Assembly: GCA_000827325.1 (NCBI GenBank)
Contig: KN832877.1
Location: forward strand, 1,798,001 to 1,862,000
From: Oidiodendron maius Zn
Taxonomy: Eukaryota > Ascomycota > Leotiomycetes > Myxotrichaceae
DNA: 64,000 nt
Reading direction: 5' to 3'
Shown: positions 1-11,527 of the stretch, one piece after another
Position numbering within the stretch: the first letter of the stretch is position 1
How the letters are laid out: every line of letters begins with the position of its first letter
Translations under genes and position numbers: made by a program
Notes under the pieces: model-generated
Seen by the model: the letters and a program-made list of their open reading frames with translations, nothing else
Told to the model about the DNA's origin: nothing
The model's database searches: none

Positions 1-1154
1 CTTTGAACATCACTACTGATCTATATCGCACATGAACCCTCGCACGACTTTATAGCGCGACGCAAAATTGAAAATTTAATTAGATATTAATCCAGTATAT
101 GCTTGACTTACAATCGGTATGAGCTTTATCTGGGCTGATACGCTGTGGTTGACTCGAAAAGCACGATGTGGATATTTGAGCGTTGTAAGAGCACCAGCCA
201 CTACTAGTAACTCAATGATGTAGCAGATTATTAATTAGTTTCTTGTTTACCATCCTCCTTCCTTAAAAGCTCAAGCCTCGGTAGTATCCTGTGAAGTGGA
301 TAATAGTAATTGTCTAAAAGAGTGAGAATTGATACTCGTTGCAATAGCTATCTTCTTAGCACTTATGCTACTACAATTAAGGTACTAACCGCTTATTGTT
401 CGTCGAGGCCATTTACTGTTATACTGCGGCCCGTATAATCAGGTAATTGGACATGTCCTTTGATATCCTAAGAACAGGCTGATTTCTAATCTATTCCCTC
501 TAAGACAGTAATAATATATGTCTGGAGGTTTGCAGGATGCCGAGGAATTTTACTACCCGTTCGATAGTAGGAAAGCGGAGAAAGGCGGGGAAAGCGGGGT
601 GGTATAATCATAATAAATTATTTCCAAATACGGAATATTGTAAAAGTCGAGACTCTTGCACAGAGTACGTGCAACAGTATACGTAATAACCCTGTAGCTC
701 TTGAATCTTTACTGAATGGGCGGATACGAGAACTGGATCTCGGTACGTAGTTTAAACTTAATGACTTGACATCAGGTTGTAACATGCCGTTTTCGGTGAT
801 GACCTCGTACTCTCGTTCAATTTATTAGTTATGTTAGTCATGCCATTATTGATTACTGACGAAATATTATGGTACCCTTCCAAAACTCATCGTACCGGAG
901 TAAACTCGGGGGCTCAAACCGGACCTTGGTTAGAGACGTGCCTCGGAACAGTCACTTCGACACTCTGCGGAGACAGCGGGATCATCTGCAACCAAATGTT
1001 CAAGGGGACAACGATAAGAGTAATAAAGCAATTAATTCTCTCTCTTATTTCCCATACTTGACAAGCCTACTTGGCCTCGCAGTTGTATATCCATTATACA
1101 ATATTATACTTCAATACCTGTATAGATACCCCTCGTCAATATTGGCCCCTCGAG
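1..1154. other. 5' intergenic stretch, no gene seen
   Basis: AT-rich sequence with stops in all frames apart from short open stretches. A purine-rich block (AAAGCGGAGAAAGGCGGGG) lies near 571-597. The last few hundred bases presumably hold the promoter of the acyl-CoA ligase gene that begins at 1155. Nothing else is recognisable. Confidence 0.6.
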
Positions 1155-2933
1155 ATGCCTACGGAGTCCACACTCCCCAGACTAGAGATTCCAAATGTCG
1201 ACCTCTGGGCCTTTCTTTTCGAACGCGAGGACAGGCCATATCCAGACAACAAAGGTGGGCTTCTACTTCCGCAACCATCAACAAGGATAGAGTGCTAGTT
1301 AATGATTTTCGATAGTTATCTATACCAACCCGGACACCTCTCGATCTTACACGTACGCCCAGGTTCACAGTACAGCTCTCGACTTTGGTAAAGGTCTAAA
1401 ATCCGAATGGAACTGGCAGAAAGGTGATGTTCTTGCTCTCTATACACCCAATTGCATTGATACCCCTGCCATAATTTGGGGCACGCACTGGGCTGGTGGC
1501 GTTGTCTCTCCAGCAAACCCTGGTTATACCTCAGATGAATTGGCATTCCAACTCAAGGATGCCAGAGCCAAGGCTTTAGTCACGCAAACGCCATTCTTAA
1601 AGGCTGCGTGCGAAGCGGCAAAGAAGGCAGGCGTACCAGAGGACAGAATTATTCTCTTGGGAGAGAAGAAAGATGAAATAGGGAAATTTAAACATTTTTC
1701 AGATATAAAACACATGTCCGGGTTAACACTGTTCAAGAGAGCGAAGGCGGACCCAAGAACAGATCTTGCCTTCTTGGTATACAGTTCTGGGACAACGGGC
1801 CTCCCTAAAGGAGTTATGTTAAGCCACAAGAATATAATTGCAAATATCATGATGGTTCATGCAAGCGACGAAGGAAATCTTAGCTGGAGGGGTGGCAAGG
1901 ACGGGAAGGGAGACAAGCATTTGGCCATTTTACCGTTCTTCCATATCTACGTACTGTCTCCCAATATCTCTCTCTATTACCTGATACAAGGCTTTTATTG
2001 ATCGGTCAATAGGGTCTAGCATGTCTGATCCACCAAAGTATATACTCCGGACTCCAGCTCATTGTGATGCCTAAGTTCGACCTAGAATCATTTTGCAAGC
2101 ACGCCCAAAACTATTCTACAACATTCGCCTATGTGGTACCTCCCGTCGTACTCCTGCTCGGGAAATCTCCAATAGTAGACAAATACGACATGTCCAGCAT
2201 CAAGATGATGACCTCTGGCGCCGCACCACTAGCCAGCGATCTCGTTGATGTCGTCTACAAACGCCTGAAGATTCCTATCAGACAAGGCTTCGGCCTTAGC
2301 GAAACTGTCGTAACACATATCCAGCCTTGGGAAGACTGGAACAAAACCATCGGATCAGTTGGTCGTCTTCTCCCAAATCAAGTCGCTAAATATATGTCCA
2401 ATGACGGACAAGAGGTTCCCACTGGCCAAACCGGCGAGTTATGGATCAAAGGTCCAAGTATCTTCCTTGGTTATCTGAACAATGCTGAAGGCTCTCGGAA
2501 TGCCAAAAAGGATGGGTATTTCAAGACCGGAGACGTGGGCTACCAGGACGCGAAAGGCAACTTCTACATCACGGATCGCATGAAAGAGTTAATCAAATAC
2601 AAAGGTTTTCAAGTACCACCAGCCGCACTCGAGGGGATCTTAGCTACCCACGATGAAGTTGACGATGTGGCCGTGATTGGTATTTACAAAGAGGACCAAG
2701 CGACCGAGGTCCCGCGTGCATACGTAGTACTTAAGAAAGGCTTGAAAGCGGGCAGGGCAATGGAGGAGCGGATTGTGCATTGGTTGGCGACTAAGGTGGC
2801 TAGCCACAAGAGATTGAGAGGAGGTGTCAAATTCGTCGATGAGATACCGAAGAGCACTAGTGGCAAGATTCTGAGGCGGGTACTGAAGGAGCAGGCTACC
2901 ATCGATGAGAAGAGCCAGCGAGCGAAACTGTAA
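1155..2933 (+). CDS. AMP-binding acyl-CoA / 4-coumarate-CoA ligase-like protein
   Basis: Adenylate-forming enzyme predicted to activate a carboxylic acid as an AMP ester and transfer it to CoA. Three exons join in phase: 1155-1254, 1316-1950 and 2013-2933, giving 551 aa, the usual length for 4CL-like fungal proteins. The P-loop-like motif YSSGTTGLPKG lies near residues 189-199. GFGLSET, the YFKTGD hinge motif and a C-terminal catalytic lysine in SGKILRR are all present. Start 1155 was chosen because its product begins with the MPTEST..LPRLEIPNVDLW type of N-terminus; an upstream in-frame ATG at 1071 would add unrelated residues. The protein ends in AKL, a PTS1-type tripeptide, so a peroxisomal site is inferred. 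The substrate (aryl or fatty acid) cannot be read from the sequence. No frame damage is seen. Confidence 0.93.
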
Positions 2934-3056
2934 ATGTGGAGCTTCAATAGTATATATAAGCCATATCCCCATGTTAATCTCCCCAGTGCCTAGGCCCAAC
3001 GCTGCCATTTGATCATATCCATCTGCGAAACCACCGAACGAGATGAAAGCACACCA

Positions 3057-3533
3057 TCAGGTTCCTGTCGTGCGATGCAATGTCAGACTTGCCTGCAAGG
3101 TCAGCGCATCGAAGCCGTCGATTGAGAGGATATCGACACTTAGTCTGATAGCCGCTTTCACATGCCTCTTAGTGATAGCCTTGTGAATGACCTCGATCCC
3201 GGCAGCTTTAAGTTTCTTAATGATTAGTTCAGGGCTATTACCAGTAGTTTCGACTATGCGGACATCTTCATCTATGTCAGCTTGCGCGAAAGCCTAATAA
3301 TTCGGAGAGCTCGGGCCGGAAGTAGGGTGATATTGAGATCAAATGGCCATTTCGTGAGATTTACTGTTTTCCTAATCTCATGATGCATGTTTTCTAGGTC
3401 TAGTTGCGTTGCGTTTTGATACTGCTATATCTCCGGCCATTACCGACCACGATGCAAGTTCTATGTAGGCAATGCATTGAAAAGCGTCTTGGGCCGCTGG
3501 GAATTGGATGTTGAGTCTGTGGGTTAATGGGTA
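3057..3533 (-). pseudogene. Nitronate monooxygenase (2-nitropropane dioxygenase) relic
   Basis: Minus-strand frames 3533-3378, about 3388-3320 and about 3300-3057 give, in order, the landmarks of the FMN-dependent nitronate monooxygenase barrel. These are an N-terminal PLTHRLNIQFP-like strand, an ELAS..AGD stretch, EIRKTVNLTKWPFDLNITLLPA, VRIVETTGNSPE, LKAAGIEVIHK (with the family's VIHK histidine) and VDILSIDGFDA. The pieces lie in different frames, so at least two frameshifts separate them. Homology stops after the SIDGF motif, where the ECAGHPGE-type region and the C-terminal half should follow. It is therefore a broken, 3'-truncated copy. Intact members are about 330-380 aa. The family call comes from remembered motifs. 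Confidence 0.72.
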
Positions 3534-3570
3534 TCGAAACTCATATCGGCCGAAGAATAGAATAGTGCAG

Positions 3571-4821
3571 GTAACGAATGTCATTTGCTATGATGTCAGT
3601 TCTGCCCAAGAGTTGAAAGGTGGGTTCAGCCACTACAGTAACATACAAATAACCCCACAGATGTTACGCAATGGTCTTGCCAGCACATTTTGAGAAGGGC
3701 TATCGTCGTAAATGGACGAACGCCATCCATGGCGGCCCTATTTTTGATGGGGATAAACAAAGCACACTTGGGTCAGCCATCCTCGGTGCGCCTATCATTG
3801 ACCCTTGGGTGTAGAGTAAAGTACAAGATCCTGTTTAACCGTTTACCCGCTCATCATTCTGCTCTTCTTCGCAAACATCGACTGAAATACCCAGGTACCA
3901 CACCATATCTACGACGGCGCTTCTCCTAACCCCGTCTAACGATGATATGCCTACTTGAAAGAGATGGCTTGCACTGTATTTCAAAAATGGTGCTTGAAGA
4001 TGGACTATGGCCCTCCTCAAGAATCGGTGGTCTGCTAGCATCAATACCCTCACTTCCTTGATGGCTATCACTGGCCTCCCATGGTTCCACTTCGGCCTTA
4101 TTTGACAGGCCGCTATTTCACAGGGTCAAAGTCATCCCCAGCTTTTCAAAAATTGCTCCTCCCTCTCTCCCACTTGCGTATTTCTACGCCGACACCATCA
4201 TCGGGACTGTGCGCTCTGCAGTCGCTTGCACCGAGGCTTCCCCTTGGCCTCAGCTTTTTTGACTTGCTCGCGACCAGAGTCCTCGGCCTTGTACCCGAAT
4301 ACGGTTAAGGGCAAGTCGGTTTGGAACACCGCAGAGATCAAACAGCCACCAAGTAGTATTCCACTAAATACCCAGCATTATACATAGAGAGAGTATTACT
4401 GCCTTTTGTTCTTGGCCGTATGCCGAATTGATTAAGCCGTGACGTCAAATTGTCGTCGAGGGTGCTCTAATTCAATTATCGTGACTGCTTATGAACGTCG
4501 CATGAAGTGCTGGTGACATTTCCTCCTTATGCGATACTTTGGCGTAGATACAGTCGGTTGCAAAGTCGGCTTCACCCCTCTACACTCTAGGAGTTCTCTG
4601 GGCAGTCACTTACGGCTCTTAGAGTTTGTTGATGCCACGCCGGGGTCACTTAATAAGTAGGTAGTCGAAAACTTCGTCGCACTTTTGTCATGACCACTCT
4701 CCGCAATGTTGACTTTATCTTCTGGATACTTCTCTTTTGGATGAACAGCTAGTATACACTTAGTTAAACAATAGAAGATTCCGTTGTGTATCGAAAATCA
4801 TTTAATTTGTCCTTGAATAAC
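3571..4821. other. Intergenic stretch with unidentified coding-like fragments
   Basis: From about 3685 to 4330 the plus strand shows short phrases that read like protein, such as PIFDGDKQSTLGSAILGAPI near 3740-3800 and a stretch with ACTEASPWPQLF near 4225-4262. They lie in shifting frames with stops between them. This suggests another decayed gene, but I cannot name the family. From 4330 to 4821 nothing is recognisable. Confidence 0.35.
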
Positions 4822-6696
4822 CTATCGAATAATGAACTCTGTCGCCACTACTAGACCAGTCTTATACATTTTGCCTGTTAGTTCACCATCCATGATGCCT
4901 GGAACATGTGCCGCACCAATCACACTATAGGAGTCTCCCTGTGGCCGCAATATAGTAGGGAAATCTTCCCCAAATAGAAACGTGACACGATCATCCATAC
5001 GAACTCTCCCAACGCCAATACCAACGAAGCCCATCCTGGTTATAAAAAAAAAACGGCCTGGAAGGATATGGTTTATTAATAATAGCAATGGTTGTACATA
5101 TTCGGAAGCTGTAGCGTTCGTTGAGGAGGGTGGTTTAGCTCCCTTAGCGAGAACATCGTATTGATGTCTCATGTCCAGTGAGGGTTCATCTCCATGATGT
5201 CCACCAAATAGCTCCAATATGTCATTATGCTTTTTAAGTTTCGAGAAGTAGCAAATGTCTGAGGATAGTTTTCTGTTGAATGCATGCTCCATAAGGCGTT
5301 CTAGTCCTGGTAGTTGATTGAACACACAATCTTGGCTGCCTTTCACCTCAATAGCTGTCTCAACGGTATCAAAAAGGATTCCTGATATAGTCAAAGCGTT
5401 AGTGTCGTCTTGGAATGAGACACACCTCCGGCCATATGTGCGACTACTACCTCTAGAGATAAATAGCAATGGGTTAGAGGGGTCCAAACTATCCTGGGCT
5501 GCGAAATCTGGGACCCACGAAGGACAAGCTCTTCCTGTTTTAGAGAACGAATATCGCCCAAAGAAGCTGCAGCTATCACTTTCAAGGAGATACTTGGCCA
5601 TATCATAGTATACTCGCTCAACTGATTTCTGGTAATCAAGCCCGATAGATTTGCGTCTAAACTCCGCTAGTAACCCAACACAGCCGTAAACTTTATCGCG
5701 AGGATCGGTAGCGTGAAAGTCTTTAGTGCATGTTAAAAGGTGACTTGGGGGCAACAAGCGAATGAGTAGCTCCAGCGATAAGTCTCCCCGTAGTTGTCGT
5801 AGGTGATTAAACTGTATCAGCCGATATATATTCTTCCGGCTCTCTGACGAATATAGGGCGTCTATCTTCACCTTATCACACCCGCTCATGAAAATGTCCC
5901 AAGGAAGCCATTTAGAGCCGCACATAATGGTTGGGTCTGATCGGGCTAGAACCGCCTCTTGAACGATCCACAATCGGCCCCACCATTCTCGGTCGATCAA
6001 AGTCGTGAGGATAAGGTCCCTTAACAACTCCTTCTCCCTGATAGCAAATTCTTGGCCCCCAGCCAAATCCTTGAGTCGGTCCATTGCAAAATCACTCCGA
6101 CCTCGGGCTTCCCCAAGCCATACGAGAACGTGCTTCGCAGTTGAGAATATCCGACTCATTAAGAAAACCTGGCGATTTCGTTCGTCCACGTCCGCCTGGT
6201 TGATACAAAGCGCATCAATCCAGAGAATGCGGCGAGATTGAGCATCTCGTAGATTCCGAAGGGCAATATCCAAGTTGTAGGTTACCATGACACGTGTTCC
6301 ATTAATAAAAACTGGCTGAATGGGCTCAGGATTGCCCCAAGCGTATGATAATGCTTCAAACGCTGGGCAGCGACTAAGATGGCAGGTCGCCAGAGTGGCA
6401 TGAAGTGGATCCCATCCGACTCCAGGCTGGAGAACCAGAAGCCGTATTTCATTCTTCTGCTGATTTAGTGGGCAATAGCATCCAACATTTTGCTGTCCTC
6501 GATCGCTTGTTGTGCTTGCTGCTTTCAGAAATTTATCGTATGCACTTCTAATATTTGGGACATTACTATACGCACTCCTCTGGGATTTGAGCCTTGGTCG
6601 GAGATTATAAGCCCTAAGCCCAACCGAGCCGAAAAGTCGTCGTCTTAGCCGCAGTTTCCGTTGAATGTTGCTGCGAAAATGATTCTTAGAAGGCAT
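4822..6696 (-). CDS. Heterokaryon incompatibility (HET) domain protein
   Basis: Single-exon gene of 624 aa. The HET domain (about residues 115-270) shows its standard blocks in order: FEALSYAWGNPE, a short strand with NGTRV, the block NLDIALRNLRD, and RRILWIDALCINQADVDERNRQV followed by MSRIFSTAKHVLVWLG. HET-domain proteins in filamentous ascomycetes are associated with non-self recognition and cell death after hyphal fusion; this copy's role is not known. The C-terminal half contains HATDPRDKVYGCVGLL, typical of HET proteins, and then a variable region. A run of ten A (plus strand) at 5044-5053 lies inside the coding frame and encodes phenylalanines without breaking it. The gene sits alone between AT-rich spacers, as is common for this family. 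Confidence 0.93.
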   Translation of the reverse strand: MPSKNHFRSNIQRKLRLRRRLFGSVGLRAYNLRPRLKSQRSAYSNVPNIRSAYDKFLKAASTTSDRGQQNVGCYCPLNQQKNEIRLLVLQPGVGWDPLHATLATCHLSRCPAFEALSYAWGNPEPIQPVFINGTRVMVTYNLDIALRNLRDAQSRRILWIDALCINQADVDERNRQVFLMSRIFSTAKHVLVWLGEARGRSDFAMDRLKDLAGGQEFAIREKELLRDLILTTLIDREWWGRLWIVQEAVLARSDPTIMCGSKWLPWDIFMSGCDKVKIDALYSSESRKNIYRLIQFNHLRQLRGDLSLELLIRLLPPSHLLTCTKDFHATDPRDKVYGCVGLLAEFRRKSIGLDYQKSVERVYYDMAKYLLESDSCSFFGRYSFSKTGRACPSWVPDFAAQDSLDPSNPLLFISRGSSRTYGRRCVSFQDDTNALTISGILFDTVETAIEVKGSQDCVFNQLPGLERLMEHAFNRKLSSDICYFSKLKKHNDILELFGGHHGDEPSLDMRHQYDVLAKGAKPPSSTNATASEYVQPLLLLINHILPGRFFFITRMGFVGIGVGRVRMDDRVTFLFGEDFPTILRPQGDSYSVIGAAHVPGIMDGELTGKMYKTGLVVATEFIIR

Positions 6697-7364
6697 TATA
6701 GATTCTAGAGTCGTCGTAAAATTTCTTAATGCTAAAAGTTTGGGAAGTCTTCATTCAGATTCATGGGGATTCCACGACCAACAAACAGGCAGCAATAGAA
6801 ATGGTCAAGAGTTGCCACCAGTGGCAGTGCTTAGGAATGGTGGAGACCGTGCGCCTTCGAGGTAGAGATCCAATAGTGCACCCTGGTAAAGTCAAATTTG
6901 CACCTATTTTAGTAGGTTACACAAGAGCCAATTTCGCAGGCGACTGTAGCACGCCGAGCTTAGCCGAATACCCTAGCCGCTAGTATGTCAAAAAGGTCAA
7001 GGCCAAAGGGGAAGAAGTCTCGACCGCAAGCAACTATGAATACGCTAAACTACCCAAGTAATCACCATCTCACCGAAGCTGATTAGCAATCTACTTAGAT
7101 ATGTTCCGGTGCTCCGTATATAATACTTAATAACATTATAGCAAATGATCTTTCTAAACCTTTGTGGGGGGTGATTGATAATCGACGCACCGCTTCATAT
7201 CAATGGTAGCCTTGAGAATAATTACAATGTGGGCTGGTCAAACTCTTGAACATTCGGAAATCTCTATTAATTGGAAATAATACTTTAACCGAACCGTTCC
7301 GTAACACCAAGAGATTCCTGTAGTAAGCTTTCGGCATAGAGACATCTGCGAGTTCTATAAATCT
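6697..7364. other. Intergenic stretch, upstream of the HET gene
   Basis: The short open stretch at 6729-6983 has no recognisable motif and I do not call it. The remainder is AT-rich with stops in all frames. The HET gene promoter is expected just above 6696. Confidence 0.5.
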
Positions 7365-7690
7365 GTGCTCTCGCTCAACCGAATGTGCCGTCTACGAAAC
7401 CAGTTATCCCGGAGGTTTCTTGGGCAAGACGTATTTAGTACCCTTGTGGTCCGTAATCTGATATGTAAGGTTCGACTGGCCAAATCTAACTTTCTGCAGG
7501 CTTTGAAAATTAGGCAGACTGATACCTATGATTCAGTTATTCGCTGGATTCCAGATATCGGGTTTCTTGTTTGTGGCGATGCCATGTAGTCGTAGCGGAT
7601 GGGAGCAGACACCCATGAAACGCGACATAGCCGTGTTACAAGTATTAAGAAGTTTGAAGACGTAAATTTTAAGGACTATAAAGTTTGAAG
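7365..7690 (+). pseudogene. MBL-fold hydrolase relic (probable)
   Basis: Within the frame ending at 7589, the stretch TDTYDSVIRWIPDIGFLVCGDAM (about 7520-7586) matches the fourth metal-site region of fungal MBL-fold hydrolases: a TxT/S..., a hydrophobic strand WIPDIGLxVxGD, then the metal-binding Asp. The intact paralogue at 15057-15908 has HTDTNHTTTLWVPSIGLAVTGDS at the same place. After the stop at 7589 a further in-register phrase GADTHETR...SIKKFEDVN resembles the following helix. No HxHxDH motif and no start survive. The assignment rests on one strong block, so it is tentative. Confidence 0.48.
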
Positions 7691-8020
7691 ATTGGAAAGT
7701 CTAAACCAATTGCGGCTGGCCACAAGAAGTAAGCAACGCTGGTTCTTCTCATTTAGTTGCGTTGTGGAAATTACTGTGCGACTTGAGAAGAGCTGACGAC
7801 CCTGAATCGTTCCGGCAAGACGTACCCAGTTTTATTTTATCTAATGTCAATAGCAAACAAAGCAAATTTTCAATATATTCTCCCGTCACCACTGCACATC
7901 AAGGTTCACAGACGCATTGAGGCACTCTGGAGTTTACAGAACGCTATCCCAATTCGCTTCCGCGACATATTGTTCCCATGTCTTGAATTTGTAAGATGAA
8001 TCGACGATCTAATTCCACCA
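7690..8020. other. Short intergenic gap
   Basis: No open frame or motif. It lies between the MBL relic and the 3' end of the NmrA-like gene. Confidence 0.5.
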
Positions 8021-9057
8021 TTAGCATGAGTTATACGGCATTGACATAGGTATCAATACATCTCTCGCCTTAATGATACCATCTGATTCGAAGTAGTTCT
8101 CCCCCGATCCAACTGTTAAGCAGAGGTGAGTCAAATATAGGGCAAGATGTTTCGGATAGCCCCCCGCTTCCAGCCGCTGCTGATATTGATCGGGTGAGAT
8201 TTCCTTGAACTCAGCTTCTACACCAAGAGCTATATCGGTTAGCCGGTATATAACCATGCACTATAGTGTGTGGAGTGAGGCCTTACCTTTCATCCATGAA
8301 GCGAGCTTTTCGGTCTCTGTGAGGTGTTCAGATATCACTGAGATCCACTTCCCGTAATACTTGTCACCCGCTTCAAGAATTGTGGCGATAACAACTCCAA
8401 CATCATCTAGAGACACCATTGGAAGCTTGCTTGTGAAAGGAAATGGCATTTCCATCTCAAATACTCCATCCTCTCGCTTTATTGGCCCCAGAAAGAGGTT
8501 GTACTTTACCCAATTATCGTGATAATATCCAACAGTGAGCCTAGTCGTGATTTTATATAGCTCTGGAAACTGTGATTCAATCTTCTCTAGGGTGATTATC
8601 TTCGCTTTATAGATTTGGTTCTCTTGATACTTGCCACCTATAATCTTCCTCGGATCGGCTAAACAGCTATAGATAAAGTTTTTAACGGTGGGCTCCTCAG
8701 CAGCAGCTTTTGCTACGGCCAAGCCTTGGCGGACCTCCTCATCAAGAGAAGCGTGATCCCAAAAAGTAGTGTTGCAGAAAACAGCCTCTGCCCCGGAAAT
8801 AGCCGCACGCAAAGTAGAAGGTTCATCGTAGTCGCCAACAACTATCTCGGCCCCGAGATCCTTCAGTAGCATAGCCTGGGGCGAATCAGATTTGCGAGTT
8901 ACCGCGCGGACAGAATAGCGTTTCGTGCTTAGGAGGTATTTAGCAACAGGAAAGCCCTAAGGAATTCGTTAGCAACTCGAATCGTGAAGAACGAAGAAAA
9001 GCGAACTTGGGAGCCAGTAGCGGCTGTTACAACAACAAGCTTCTTTCCTTGAGGCAT
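8021..9057 (-). CDS. NmrA-like family NAD(P)-binding reductase
   Basis: Three exons on the minus strand (9057-9007, 8956-8287, 8229-8021) join in phase to 309 aa; the introns are 50 and 57 bp. The N-terminus carries the Rossmann glycine motif VVVTAATGSQGFPVAKYL, split by intron 1 immediately after the SQ codons. This is the variant GxxGxxG of NmrA/isoflavone-reductase-like short-chain proteins. Later blocks are AVTRKSDSP, VVGDYDEPSTLRAAISGAEAVFCNT, an FIYSCL strand and SLDDVGVVIATIL near the domain end, all typical for the family. Family members act as nitrogen or redox sensors or as NADPH-dependent reductases; which applies here is unknown. No damage to the frame is seen. Confidence 0.9.
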
Positions 9058-10462
9058 ATTGCTCTACGTTATGTGAATTCGACTTCAATGACTCTCAGTT
9101 TTCTTGTGGGCCTGCTTCTGAGGCTGGATGCACGAATTATTATTAGTTATAGGTATATTCCATACACCTCATACATTAGATGTGCAGAGGAAAGCATGAA
9201 CTGGTTTGTAATTTCCAGCCGTCAACAAGTTTTCATTTACTGGTTCCGGTAACCCCCGCTATCATAGATGACAAACACATTCGCAATTGCAAAACTTTAT
9301 CTCATTGTAGGTAGCAGCTGGTCACATACTACTAAATTAGATGAGTAATCCCTCGTATCCCCCTCAACTGAATACGTCTCGTTGGGTGCGATCAATGGTC
9401 TTACCCGTGTCTTACATGCTTTCCAATCATATTTTAGGTCATTTTTGGTTACTATACAGGATGAGGAACACATTCCGAGGCAGTTGGAGACAAGTTATCT
9501 TCTGCCGAATGATTTGTAATCGTGTTCCAGATTATTATTACTCAAGTGGAAGGGCAAGCGAGTCTGGATAGGCCAATCCTCCCAGCAAGATGGGTAGGCA
9601 GCAGTAGTAGGATTAGGGAGTGTAACTTGATAAGATCTTATAGAAGTAAAATCGATTATATATTGTCTAGACGAGGCATGAGTTATACACAAGCCTAAAT
9701 GGTACGATATTTCATTATCGAGCCACTTAATTATGATGCCTGGACTATGTGGACCCCATATACTGTTTTCCTATGCAGCGCACGCGGTTGGCAAAATGGG
9801 CAGACACACTTTTCTTAACTCAAATGCAAATCTATCACCATCTAGAATTATGGGGGCATCCCCGCACAACCTGTTAGCAAGTCTTAGATATCGATAACAT
9901 ACCTTTTCTAGCCGCCCCGTGTGATGGACAATCCGCTGCAAGCGCACTTCGTAATTGTATACGCTCCATCCGTTATGTAAAAACATGGACTCAGATTTGT
10001 AATTCCAGCCGTTAGCATGTTCTTATTTACTGAAAATGGCAATATTCCCCAGCCTTGGATGACAAACGCGAGCAATATTTTAAGTAGCGTGGCCTTCGAA
10101 ATAAATCACCTGGAGATTACTATACAGTATGAGAATCTAAGATACTAGGGCCTTTCTCAACCTATGGTAGAAGAGATTAGGAGGCTTCATTATTAGTATC
10201 TCAGTGTATCTTCTCCAAAGTTCACCCTCTAATCATTGATTTTAAGTATTATTTCTACCTTTCTGGGCGTACCCTTTGTTCTGTATCCCCCGATCCTAAC
10301 TCGAACTGCTACAGTGTGTAATATCATGGATTAATCTTGTACTAGGACTCCTCGCTCAGTACTAAGCCTCATTTGGCACATAAGCTGGCATACAAAGACT
10401 CTCGGTTTCTGCATCTACTTCGCATGAGCTACATTTCACGACCTCTCACCCTGTCCACAAAG
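9058..10462. repeat. Intergenic stretch with two degenerate repeat copies
   Basis: Two related segments lie here in the same orientation, at about 9195-9290 and 9983-10085. Each begins with a form of CATGRACT..TTTGTAATTTCCAGCCG, followed by CATTTACT or TTATTTACT and then GATGACAAAC. A third copy is at about 53375-53470. Further related short strings (GATTACTATACAG-ATGAG) occur near 9450 and 10113. The copies are diverged and carry no gene, so I read them as old members of one dispersed family. The rest of the gap has no recognised gene. Confidence 0.45.
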
Positions 10463-11527
10463 ATGACAGCTCAGTCTACCGATGGATACGCACCAGAGTG
10501 GCTTGAGGTAAGCAAATTTGTTGTGCGATATATTATCAATGGTGGCAAATTATAATCGCAGTACGAGAAAGTGCTCGGCCAACGCCCATTCCTGGGAGAC
10601 TCTGTCCAAGGCATTATTGAACAATTTAACGGCCTTGCAACAGCTTTGGCGGCCCAGACCCCTCCACTAGATAACTCTATTCAAACACGTGACGAGGTTG
10701 CTGACGGCGTGCCGGTCCGTATTTATACGCCTCCGGCTGCTGAAGGCAAGAAGCTGCCCATCGGTGTTTTTTACCACGGAGGTGGATACTTGGTTGGAAA
10801 CCTTGACTCTGAAGATGGATTGTGCCGAGAATTTGCAAAGAATGTTCCCTGTATACTGGTCTCCGTGGATTATCGCCTCAGTACGACGCACAAAATGCCC
10901 GTTATGCTCGAGGACAGCTTGGCCGCTTACAAATGGGTCAGTATCTCATTTTCATACGAGCTTTTTTTCTGATGTTCATAGGCCTGGATCAATGCCGATA
11001 AGCTTGGTGGTAACCAATCGAAGCTTTTTACCATTGGTGGCTCGGCGGGCGGTGGTCTTGCTCTTACTGTTGCAGATCAAATTATTAAAGGCGGCAAGAG
11101 GTCTCATATCCAAGGTGTCGTCGCAATGGTTCCGATCACGGCTCATCCGGCCTCTATCCCGGCAGAATTTAAACCGCAATACACCTCTTACACCGAAAAT
11201 TCCATCGGAGTACCTCTCATTAGCCCTGACTCGATGCAGATCTTCTTTGAAGCTGCTGGTGCTAACTACCATGATGAGAAGATATTCGTTACATTGAGCA
11301 AGAACTTGGCTGAGTTTCCACCCACCTATATCTGTACGTGCGGGAAGGACCCATTGAGGGATGATGGGAAAGTGTTGGAGGCAATGCTGAAGAAAGCTGG
11401 CGTTAAGACAAAGTCGGATTTCTATCCTGGTTTTCCTCACAATTTCTGGATATTTCCGGGCATCAAGGGTGGTGAAAAGTTCATGGGTAATGTAGTTAAG
11501 GGTGTTCAGTGGGTCCTGTGCGATTGA
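10463..11527 (+). CDS. Alpha/beta hydrolase, hormone-sensitive-lipase type (Abhydrolase_3)
   Basis: Three exons (10463-10507, 10562-10936, 10982-11527) join in phase 0 at both junctions to give 321 aa. The oxyanion-hole motif HGGGYLVG (about residue 90), the nucleophile elbow GGSAGG with its catalytic Ser, the acid-site region CGKDPLRDDG and the histidine region PGFPHNFW are all present in the right order. The family hydrolyses carboxylic esters; the substrate is unknown. The canonical GDSAG is GGSAG here, a tolerated variation. There is no signal peptide, so an intracellular enzyme is inferred. The 15-codon first exon was chosen because its splice sites keep the frame and the N-terminus (MTAQSTDGYAPEWLEYEKVLG) fits the family. 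Confidence 0.92.
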
